Positions 1-5,434 of a stretch of 7,221 bases of DNA are shown piece by piece. Below the pieces are notes generated by a model. It saw only the letters and a program-made list of their open reading frames with translations, did not search any database and was not told where the DNA came from. Where the stretch lies: positions 1-7,221 of the forward strand of contig CAMBWJ010000086.1 in assembly GCA_945871545.1 (NCBI GenBank), in the 5' to 3' direction. A program made the position numbers and the translations under genes. The number at the start of each line of letters is the position of its first letter. The stretch's first letter is position 1. Origin of the DNA: an uncultured Clostridia bacterium. GTDB taxonomy: Bacteria > Bacillota_A > Clostridia > Christensenellales > Aristaeellaceae.

Positions 1-364
1 GTACAGCAATACCGACGAGGTCGCCCTCTACCTCCACGCCTTCGAGGAGCTGCCCGAGAACTACCTCACCAAGTCCGAGGCCCGATCCCTGGGCTGGGAC
101 AGCGCCGCCGGGAACCTGTGGGCGGTTGCACCGTGCATGAGCATCGGCGGCGACCGCTTTGGCAACCGCGAGGGCCTGCTGCCCGACGCGCGCGACCGCC
201 AGTGGTACGAGTGCGACGTAAACTACGCGGGCGGCTACCGGGGCGCGGAGCGCCTGCTGTTCTCCAACGACGGCCTGATCTACTACTCCGGCGACCACTA
301 CGGAAGCTGCGAGCTGCTTTACGACGGTTGGTACTGGTCGGACGGCTGGTACCTCTGGGATTGA
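1..364 (+). CDS. Barnase-type guanyl-specific ribonuclease, 5' end outside window
   Basis: This is the 3' part of a secreted ribonuclease of the barnase family, which cleaves RNA after guanosine through a 2',3'-cyclic phosphate. The reading frame is open from base 2, and its first visible residue aligns with about residue 4 of mature barnase, so the signal peptide lies upstream. The match to barnase runs without gaps up to the active-site His: motifs LTKSEARSLGW, SIGGD, NREG, INY-like VNY and DHY are recognisable. By recall of the barnase sequence, the catalytic set is kept: Lys27 (LTKSEA), Glu73 (WYECD), Arg83 (GGYRG), Arg87 (AERLL) and His102 (GDHY). The protein then extends about 12 residues past the usual C terminus with an aromatic repeat (DGWYWS, DGWYLW). 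It has three cysteines where barnase has none. Barstar follows at once. Family assignment is very secure; export cannot be seen here. Confidence 0.95.
   Translation, partial: YSNTDEVALYLHAFEELPENYLTKSEARSLGWDSAAGNLWAVAPCMSIGGDRFGNREGLLPDARDRQWYECDVNYAGGYRGAERLLFSNDGLIYYSGDHYGSCELLYDGWYWSDGWYLWD
323..358 (+). repeat. 18-bp imperfect tandem duplication at the ribonuclease C terminus
   Basis: Bases 323-340 and 341-358 are two 18-base units that differ at only a few positions and encode DGWYWS and DGWYLW. They sit just before the stop codon (362-364) and account for most of the extension beyond the normal barnase end. The in-frame length and matching codons suggest a recent local duplication. 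Whether the segment has a function is unknown. Confidence 0.7.
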
Positions 365-369
365 GGAGG
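364..369 (+). promoter_or_regulatory. Barstar ribosome binding site overlapping the ribonuclease stop
   Basis: AGGAGG begins at the last base of the ribonuclease stop codon (TGA, 362-364) and lies 5 bases before the barstar ATG at 375. It fixes the barstar start. The geometry suggests that ribosomes finishing the nuclease can restart on barstar, which would tie inhibitor synthesis to nuclease synthesis. Confidence 0.85.
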
Positions 370-374
370 CAAGC

Positions 375-641
375 ATGAACGCATACCTCATTGATGGCGC
401 GAACATGCGCGATCGCGCCGCCGCCCACGCGGAGCTGGCCCGCGCAATGAAGCTTCCACCCCACTACGGTGCGAACCTGGATGCACTCTGGGACGAAATT
501 AGCTGCATGCGCGCGGATGTGACCCTCGTCCACCCCGCCGTCCTGCTGAACAGCCTCGGGATCTACGGCTGCAAACTGCTTCAGACCCTCTACGAGGCCG
601 CTGAAGAGAACTCCGATTTCCACTTCCATACGCAGGATTGA
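375..641 (+). CDS. Barstar-family ribonuclease inhibitor
   Basis: This 88-residue cytoplasmic protein belongs to the barstar family (classic barstar is 89-90 residues). Barstar binds barnase one to one and plugs the active site, protecting the cell until the nuclease is exported. The signature helix and loop HYGANLDALWDEI (residues 30-42) matches barstar YYGENLDALWD. Asp36 and Asp40 correspond to the barnase-contacting Asp35 and Asp39, and Glu74 in LYEAAEE to Glu76. The first of the paired tyrosines is His here (His30), while the second is kept (Tyr31). Two cysteines are present (44, 66). There is no signal peptide, as expected. The ATG at 375 follows a near-perfect ribosome binding site and is 10 bases from the ribonuclease stop, so the two genes are almost certainly one transcription unit, ended by the terminator at 654-694. 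The identification is secure from sequence and neighbour together. Confidence 0.96.
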   Translation: MNAYLIDGANMRDRAAAHAELARAMKLPPHYGANLDALWDEISCMRADVTLVHPAVLLNSLGIYGCKLLQTLYEAAEENSDFHFHTQD

Positions 642-653
642 ACCAAGATATGC

Positions 654-694
654 ACAGACCGTAGTCTGCAATTGCAGACTACGGTCTGTTTTTT
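654..694 (+). terminator. Rho-independent terminator of the barnase-barstar unit
   Basis: Bases 654-671 and 672-689 form a perfect 18-bp palindrome (allowing for the few central bases that must form the loop), followed by six T residues (689-694). It begins 12 bases after the barstar stop. The opposite strand has no T run after the stem, so it should act mainly in the plus direction. Confidence 0.93.
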
Positions 695-734
695 GTCATA
701 ATTCAGTCGGTTTTTCTTCAAACTTCGGTCGGTT

Positions 735-1652
735 TTATAGAATCGCCGCCATCACTGCGAACAGAATGATGCTCAGCAGCGTCAGCACGGACAGCGCCGA
801 GGAGATGTTCGCGCGCTCATCGCCCGCGTCGGCGAACACCGGCAGCACGTAGGGCGGCGGCAGGATGAACATCAACACCAGCGCGCCGGTGTGCATCGCT
901 CCGCCCAGCAACAGGCGGTTCACCAGCAGCGCCGCGCCCAGCATCAGCGCCATGATGACCACGCGCAGACCTACGATGGCCGCGGTGCTGCGCCAGCGGA
1001 TCTTGCCGGGAACCAGATCGTAGCCGATGGAGAGCAGGATCAGTGCGCTGGTGGGCGCGGCGATGAAGCCCGCGATGGAATCCAGAATTCCGCTGACGCC
1101 CGAGGGCTTCAGCGCATCGTACAGCCCGGATGCGCCGAAGATCAGGCCGATGATGATCGCCCACAGCACCGGGGAAACCAGCGCGTCCCGAAGTGCGCTC
1201 TTCAGGCCACCCCTGCCGCACAGCAGAATTTTGTACAGCGTGAACACGAACAGCACCTGACCCAGATCGATGATGGCGAAGCTGGAGTTGGACTCGCCCT
1301 TGAACAACAGCGCGAACAGGCCGTAGCCCAGCATGCCCGCCTCGAAGCCGGTCATCAAAAAGGGCGTGCGCTCGCCCTGCACCTTCAGCAACTTCGATGC
1401 GACGAAGCCCAGCACCAGCGCCAGGCAGCACAGCAGGAAGATCGTCACCGGGATGGCGACGCTGTCCTTGGAATACTCCGCCGTGGCGAAGGCGGAGAAG
1501 AGCACCGCAGGCAGGGCGATGTTCACCGCGACGGACTTCATCTGCGCCACGCCCTCGCGGGTCAGGATGCGTTTCGTGCGGCAGAGCATGCCGATGCCCA
1601 GGGTGATGAACACCGGCAGAGCGGTTTCCAGCACGCGAATGAGTGTCTCCAT
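735..1652 (-). CDS. AEC-family permease (auxin efflux carrier/malate permease type)
   Basis: This 305-residue integral membrane protein resembles the AEC family of secondary transporters, whose bacterial members are linked to export or exchange of malate, malonate and other carboxylates. The N-terminal segment fits the family: a first helix (about residues 7-25), then ILTREGVAQMKSVAVNIALP, typical of the start of the AEC core. About ten hydrophobic segments follow, in two halves separated by a polar region around residues 146-158. The second half contains PTSALILLSIGYDL (200-213) and a proline-rich break, FILPPPYVLP (262-271), in the usual place of a discontinuous helix. Length is normal (about 300). 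The ATG at 1652 is supported by GGAGG at 1660-1664, 7 bases upstream. It lies downstream of the EF-G-like gene on the same strand but behind a terminator, so it is probably transcribed separately. Substrate cannot be told from sequence. Confidence 0.85.
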   Translation of the reverse strand: METLIRVLETALPVFITLGIGMLCRTKRILTREGVAQMKSVAVNIALPAVLFSAFATAEYSKDSVAIPVTIFLLCCLALVLGFVASKLLKVQGERTPFLMTGFEAGMLGYGLFALLFKGESNSSFAIIDLGQVLFVFTLYKILLCGRGGLKSALRDALVSPVLWAIIIGLIFGASGLYDALKPSGVSGILDSIAGFIAAPTSALILLSIGYDLVPGKIRWRSTAAIVGLRVVIMALMLGAALLVNRLLLGGAMHTGALVLMFILPPPYVLPVFADAGDERANISSALSVLTLLSIILFAVMAAIL

Positions 1653-1719
1653 GAATAAACCTCCAATTCAGGTCTTCGTCCGTCGCCGCCGGAGCAGCGC
1701 CGGAACGGGCTTGTTTCTT

Positions 1720-1740
1720 TCGCACAGAAATCCAGTGCGA
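1720..1740. repeat. Inverted repeat upstream of the permease, possible operator
   Basis: TCGCAC (1720-1725) and GTGCGA (1735-1740) are perfect 6-bp arms around a 9-base spacer, about 70 bases before the permease ATG. A second small inverted repeat, GCAGC and GCTGC, lies at 1749-1761. The 1665-1769 stretch has no convincing -10 box on the minus strand and no plausible gene. An operator role is a guess based on position. Confidence 0.3.
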
Positions 1741-1769
1741 GAAGGGGCGCAGCACAGCTGCTATCTCAT

Positions 1770-1798
1770 AAAAAAGGCGTCGCAAAGCTGCGACGCCT
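1770..1798 (-). terminator. Rho-independent terminator of the EF-G-like gene
   Basis: Read on the minus strand, a 10-bp perfect stem (1789-1798 pairing with 1775-1784) with a GCTT loop is followed by a run of T (A residues 1770-1775 on the plus strand). It begins 13 bases after the stop codon of the EF-G-like gene and separates that gene from the downstream permease. Confidence 0.93.
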
Positions 1799-1810
1799 CG
1801 GTTTTGAGAA

Positions 1811-3892
1811 TCAATCCTCGTCTTCCTCTTCCTGCTTGCAGGTCTCGATGATCTTCTTCGCATCCGTTGCGGGGACTTCCTCGTAACGTTCGAACTGCAT
1901 GGTGAAGGAGCCGCGCGCCTGGGTCATGGAGCGCAGGTCGGTGGCGTACTTGAACATCTCGGACAGCGGGGCCTCGGCGGTGACGCGCTGGAGCTCGCCC
2001 ACCTTGTCCATGCCCATGATGCGGCCGCGACGCTTGTTCATGTCGCCGATGACGTCGCCCATGTACTGATCCGGCACGTCCACTTCCACGTGATAGATGG
2101 GCTCGAGCAGGATCGGATTCGCGCCGGTCAGCTGCTTGAAGGCCAGACGGGCAGCAGTCTTGAACGCCATTTCGGAGGAGTCGACCGGATGGTAGGAACC
2201 ATCGTACAGCTCTGCGGTCAGGCCAACCACCGGGAAGCCCGCCAGCACGCCGTGCTTGATGTTGTCGCGGAGGCCCTTCTCAACCGCGGGGATGAAGTTG
2301 CGCGGTACGGTGCCGCCGACGACGGAATCAACAAAGTGGAATTCGGTATCGTTCGGGTCGTCGTTGGGACGGAACTTGATCTTGACGTCGCCGAACTGGC
2401 CGTGGCCGCCGGACTGCTTCTTGTGGCGTCCCTGAACGTCGATGGGCTTGCGGATGGACTCGCGGTACGGGATCTTGGGATCCTGCAGCACGCACTCCGC
2501 GCCGAACTTGCTGGCCAGCTTCTTGGCCACGACCTCGATGTGCATCTCGCCCAGACCGGACAGCACGGATTCGGTGGTTTCCACGTTCTTGGTCACGGTG
2601 ATGGTGGGATCCTCCTCCATCAGGCGGGCCAGACCGGAGAAGATCTTGTCTTCCTCGCCGGCCTTCTTGGCGTAGACGGCCTTGGAGATGCAGGGAGCCG
2701 GGAACTCGATCTCGGGATACTTCACGGGGTTGTTGCCGTCGCAGAGGGTGTTGCCGGTGGCGACGGACTGGAGCTTCGCCAGTGCGCAGATATCGCCGGC
2801 GCAGACCTTCTGGGTGGCATTCTGCTTCTTGCCCTTCAGGGTGTAGATGGTGCCGGGCTTCTCGGACTTCTCGGCGTTGACGTTGTAGAGCATCATGTCG
2901 CCGGTCAGGCTGCCGGAGACAACCTTCATCAGGCTCAGCTTGCCCACGAAGGGGTCGGCCATGGTCTTGAAGACCTGGGCGGAGAAGGGCGCGCTGTCCT
3001 CGCAGACGCGCTCGACCTCATCGCCGGTCTTGGGGTTGACGCCCACGGTGACCGCGCCTGCCGGGGAGGGCATCAGGTCGATGATGTTGTCCAGAACCTT
3101 GCTCAGGCCGACGCGGGTAATGCCGGAGCAGCACACGACCGGAACGACGGTGCCGTCCTTGATGCCCTGGCGCAGGCCGTGCATCATATCTTCAAAGGAG
3201 AGTTCGCCGTCCTCGAAGAACTTCTCCATCAGCTCATCCTCAGCGCCTGCAGCGGCCTCCATGATGGCCTCGCGGGCGGACTCGACCTCGTCGGCGACGG
3301 AGGCGGGGATGTCGATCTCCTTCAGGGTCTTGCCCTCGCCGATGAAGGCCTTGTTTTCCAGCACGCACACCACGCCGGTGAACTTGCCGTTCTCAACGAT
3401 CGGCACCTCGATGGGCGCGATGTGGCTGCCGTACTTCTCGGTGATGGTGGCGAGCGCCTTCTCGAAGTTGGCGTTCTCGCGGTCCATCTGGTTGACGACG
3501 ATCATGCGGGAGGTGTGGGTCTTGTCGCACATGGCCCATGCCTTCTCCGCACCGACGCTCAGACCGGAGACGGCGCCCACGGTGATGATGGCGCCCTCGC
3601 ACACGGTCAGCGGGCCGGACTGCTCACCGGCGAAATCGAAGTAGCCGGGGATATCGATCAGATTGATCTTGGTGTTCTTCCACTCCAGCGGAGCCATGGC
3701 TGCGCTGATGGAAATGCCGCGCTTGGTCTCTTCGGGCTCGAAGTCAGTGGTGGTGGAGCCGTCCTCAACGCGGCCCTGGCGATCGATCGCGCCCGCCGTG
3801 AACAGAAGCGCCTCGACCAGCGTGGTCTTGCCTTCGCTGCCATGTCCAACAACGGAAAGGTTGCGGATGTTCTTGGCCTGATAGTCTTTCAT
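1811..3892 (-). CDS. EF-G-like translational GTPase (EF-G paralogue)
   Basis: This 693-residue protein has the five-domain layout of elongation factor G, the ribosome-associated GTPase that drives translocation: G domain (about 1-280), domain II (290-385), III (395-470), IV (475-600) and V (603-680), then an acidic tail EEEDED. It resembles the second, EF-G-like type common in Clostridia rather than standard FusA. The P-loop is GHGSEGKTT (16-24). The other GTPase motifs deviate from the usual pattern: switch I KRGISIS with Ser61 for Thr, G3 DIPGY (80-84) with Tyr for the catalytic His, G4 NQMD (134-137) for NKMD, and G5 CCSG (254-257) for GSA. Domain IV keeps QSGGHGQFG (493-501) and DGSYHPVDSSEMAF (564-577). 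The ATG at 3892 follows AGGGGG at 3901-3906. It appears to be a single-gene unit with its own terminator. It is not next to rpsL, rpsG or tuf genes within the window. Family is certain; its exact ribosomal role is not. Confidence 0.95.
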   Translation of the reverse strand: MKDYQAKNIRNLSVVGHGSEGKTTLVEALLFTAGAIDRQGRVEDGSTTTDFEPEETKRGISISAAMAPLEWKNTKINLIDIPGYFDFAGEQSGPLTVCEGAIITVGAVSGLSVGAEKAWAMCDKTHTSRMIVVNQMDRENANFEKALATITEKYGSHIAPIEVPIVENGKFTGVVCVLENKAFIGEGKTLKEIDIPASVADEVESAREAIMEAAAGAEDELMEKFFEDGELSFEDMMHGLRQGIKDGTVVPVVCCSGITRVGLSKVLDNIIDLMPSPAGAVTVGVNPKTGDEVERVCEDSAPFSAQVFKTMADPFVGKLSLMKVVSGSLTGDMMLYNVNAEKSEKPGTIYTLKGKKQNATQKVCAGDICALAKLQSVATGNTLCDGNNPVKYPEIEFPAPCISKAVYAKKAGEEDKIFSGLARLMEEDPTITVTKNVETTESVLSGLGEMHIEVVAKKLASKFGAECVLQDPKIPYRESIRKPIDVQGRHKKQSGGHGQFGDVKIKFRPNDDPNDTEFHFVDSVVGGTVPRNFIPAVEKGLRDNIKHGVLAGFPVVGLTAELYDGSYHPVDSSEMAFKTAARLAFKQLTGANPILLEPIYHVEVDVPDQYMGDVIGDMNKRRGRIMGMDKVGELQRVTAEAPLSEMFKYATDLRSMTQARGSFTMQFERYEEVPATDAKKIIETCKQEEEDED

Positions 3893-3986
3893 AAGAAATT
3901 CCCCCTGTTTGCTATATTCTCCTGCAATGAAATCAGAACAGGTCTGGCTGTACGCAAAAGAGCGCCGTATACGCCACAGTATTTAT

Positions 3987-4015
3987 ATTTTAACAGAAAA
4001 CCACGAGTTTGAAAA
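3987..4015 (-). promoter_or_regulatory. Candidate promoter of the EF-G-like gene
   Basis: On the minus strand, TAAAAT (3992-3987) is preceded at 17 bases by TTTTCA (4015-4010), in an AT-rich patch that contrasts with the GC-rich surroundings. Transcription would begin near 3980, giving a leader of roughly 90 bases. The -35 box is a poor match and lies inside the inverted repeat at 4008-4028. An overlapping TATAAA (3987-3982) is an alternative -10 box. Confidence 0.4.
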
Positions 4016-4028
4016 GCCCCTTTTCAAA
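4008..4028. promoter_or_regulatory. Perfect 9-bp inverted repeat between divergent genes, operator candidate
   Basis: TTTGAAAAG (4008-4016) and CTTTTCAAA (4020-4028) are perfect inverted arms separated by CCC. No T run follows on either strand, so it is not a normal terminator. It overlaps the candidate -35 region of the EF-G-like gene and sits about 30 bases upstream of the TATAAT box that faces the CAP gene, which is where a shared regulator could act on both. A second weak repeat, AAAGGA and TCCTTT (4026-4042), overlaps its right end. Confidence 0.5.
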
Positions 4029-4033
4029 GGAAA

Positions 4034-4065
4034 TTGTCCTTTTTCTGGCGAAAATAATGTATAAT
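4034..4065 (+). promoter_or_regulatory. Candidate promoter of the CAP-domain gene
   Basis: A consensus -10 box, TATAAT, lies at 4060-4065. The best upstream hexamer is TTGTCC (4034-4039), but the 20-base spacing is longer than ideal, so the -35 is uncertain. Transcription would begin near 4072, giving a leader of about 70 bases to the ATG at 4144 or about 24 to the ATG at 4096. Confidence 0.5.
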
Positions 4066-4087
4066 TTCCTGTTTTATTCTTGATTCG

Positions 4088-4099
4088 ATGAAAAAATGA
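4088..4099 (+). other. Possible three-codon leader reading frame (Met-Lys-Lys)
   Basis: ATG AAA AAA TGA occurs just after the candidate promoter. Its stop overlaps the alternative CAP-gene start at 4096 as ATGA, a geometry seen in translational coupling. No ribosome binding site precedes it, and such a short frame can easily arise by chance. Confidence 0.2.
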
Positions 4100-4143
4100 C
4101 CTGCAAGCCGGCTGCATCTGTAAATTTGCCGCGCACCTTCACG

Positions 4144-5385
4144 ATGCTCAAACGCCTGACCTGCCTGCTGCTGGCGACGTTGCTGTGCCTCTCCGGCGCC
4201 TGCGCCGTCTCCCGCGACGAGCTGCGCGCCGCCTGCCGGGAGCTTGCAAGCCGCCGCAGCGGGGAGTCCCCCTACGCGCTGCAGCCCGATCCCAACCAAT
4301 GTACGACCCCGGGCTGTCTCACCGACGCCGCCCTGCAGGAGGCGCTGGACTACCTGAACTTCCTGCGCTGGATCGCCGGGCTCGATCTGGTGGCCCTCAG
4401 CCCCCTCTACAGCCTGCGTAGCCAGAACGGCGCGCTGCTGCTGGCCGCCAACGACGAAATCAGCCACACCCCCGACCAGCCGGATCAGATGGACGATGCG
4501 CTCTACGAGTCCGCGCTGCTGGGAACCAGCCAGGGCAACCTTGCGAAGTTCAACTGGATGCGCCCGGAGATTCTGCTGGACGGCGTGGAGTACTTCGCCC
4601 GGGACGACGGCTCGATGAACCTTTCCATGCTGGGCCACCGGCGCTGGCTGCTGAACCCCGCCATGGCGGAGACCGGCTTCGGCCTGGCCAACGCCGCAAG
4701 CGGCATGAGCTACGTGGTGATGTACGCCGTAGACGAGGGCAACGCTTCCGCCCAGTGGAATCGGGTGTGCTGGCCTGCGGAGGGCGCGTTCCCGGTGGAG
4801 CTGATGCGCAGCCAGATCGCCTGGTCGGTGTCGCTGAACGATGAAATCTACGATCTCTCCGCCTCCGCGCCGGTGATTGAGCTTGTTGAGGAGGTCAGCG
4901 GCGCGCGCTTTTCCTTCGACCTTGCCAGCGGGACGGGCGACGGCTTCTGCTACCTGAGCGCCGAGGCCTGCGGCTCGGGCAGCTGCCTGATCTTTCGGCC
5001 CGACCTCTCCGGCGCAGGCCTGAACGAGTACCTGCAGAACCAGGCCTGGGACGTGCGCATCGGCGGTCTGGTGGGCATGGATGGGAGCGAAAAGTCCATC
5101 GAATACCGGGTGGAGATGGTCTCGCTCTATCCCCAGGATCCGGTCAATGTAGAGCTGAGTCAATTGGAAGCGAATCTGCGCGTGGGCGAGATGCTTCAAC
5201 TGAGCGCCGATGTAATTCCCTCCTACGCCGACGACCTGCGCGTGACCTGGACGAGCAGCGACCCCTCTGTGGCGGACGTGGACTGGACGGGCGTGGTCAC
5301 GGCCCGTGCGCCCGGAAGCTGCGAGATCAGTGCAACCAGCGCCAATGGACGCAGCGACGTGTGCGCCGTCACCGTATGCGAATAA
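4144..5385 (+). CDS. Secreted CAP-domain protein with C-terminal Big_2 (Ig-like) domain
   Basis: This 413-residue predicted exported protein starts with a clear signal peptide: MLKR, a hydrophobic core (LLLATLLCL), and a likely signal peptidase I site after Ala-Cys-Ala (19-21). A CAP (SCP/PR-1-like, YkwD-type) domain covers about residues 65-205, with LNFLRWIAGL (71-80), His108 in ISHTPDQP and His165 in GHRRWLLNP, the two conserved histidine regions. A bacterial Ig-like group 2 domain follows at about 335-411, with the characteristic TWTSSDPSVADVD and GVVTARAPG pattern. Bacterial CAP proteins are usually extracellular and mostly of unknown activity; Big_2 modules often mediate adhesion or binding. 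About ten cysteines remain after cleavage, which could form disulphides. The frame is also open from an ATG at 4096, adding 16 residues with less biased codons; I prefer 4144 because it gives a textbook signal peptide, though neither start has a ribosome binding site. No sorting motif or membrane anchor is visible at the C terminus. Confidence 0.88.
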   Translation: MLKRLTCLLLATLLCLSGACAVSRDELRAACRELASRRSGESPYALQPDPNQCTTPGCLTDAALQEALDYLNFLRWIAGLDLVALSPLYSLRSQNGALLLAANDEISHTPDQPDQMDDALYESALLGTSQGNLAKFNWMRPEILLDGVEYFARDDGSMNLSMLGHRRWLLNPAMAETGFGLANAASGMSYVVMYAVDEGNASAQWNRVCWPAEGAFPVELMRSQIAWSVSLNDEIYDLSASAPVIELVEEVSGARFSFDLASGTGDGFCYLSAEACGSGSCLIFRPDLSGAGLNEYLQNQAWDVRIGGLVGMDGSEKSIEYRVEMVSLYPQDPVNVELSQLEANLRVGEMLQLSADVIPSYADDLRVTWTSSDPSVADVDWTGVVTARAPGSCEISATSANGRSDVCAVTVCE

Positions 5386-5401
5386 TATAATATGTAAATT
5401 C

Positions 5402-5434
5402 CGGGAGAACCGCAGTCCGGTTCTCCCGCATTTT
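5402..5434. terminator. Hairpin between convergent genes, probable bidirectional terminator
   Basis: An 11-bp perfect stem (5402-5412 with 5418-5428) and a 5-base loop lie between the CAP gene stop (5385) and the enolase stop (5433-5435, minus strand). The plus side is followed by CATTTTA and the minus side by an AT-rich stretch, so both T tails are short. Position between two converging genes supports use by both. Confidence 0.8.

Noticed and set aside
66..671. Minus-strand frame opposite the barnase and barstar genes
   Set aside because: It starts inside the terminator palindrome and runs antisense to two well-identified genes.
654..689. 36-bp perfect palindrome considered as a recombination or attachment site
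   Set aside because: The following T run and position 12 bases after barstar make it a standard intrinsic terminator; no integrase or duplicated copy is seen.
817..1863. A 348-codon minus-strand frame across the permease and the end of the EF-G-like gene
   Set aside because: It crosses a strong terminator and the permease start, and its Arg/Ala-rich translation is a shifted reading of the AEC permease.
2090..4012. A 640-codon open frame on the plus strand opposite the EF-G-like gene
   Set aside because: It is antisense to a clearly recognisable EF-G family protein, has a repetitive Gly/Leu/Val/Asp-rich translation typical of GC-rich mirror frames, and shows no domain.
4189..4206. Lipoprotein lipobox in the CAP protein (LSGAC)
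   Set aside because: The residue three before Cys is Ser, not the expected Leu-type residue, while Ala-Cys-Ala gives a good signal peptidase I site.
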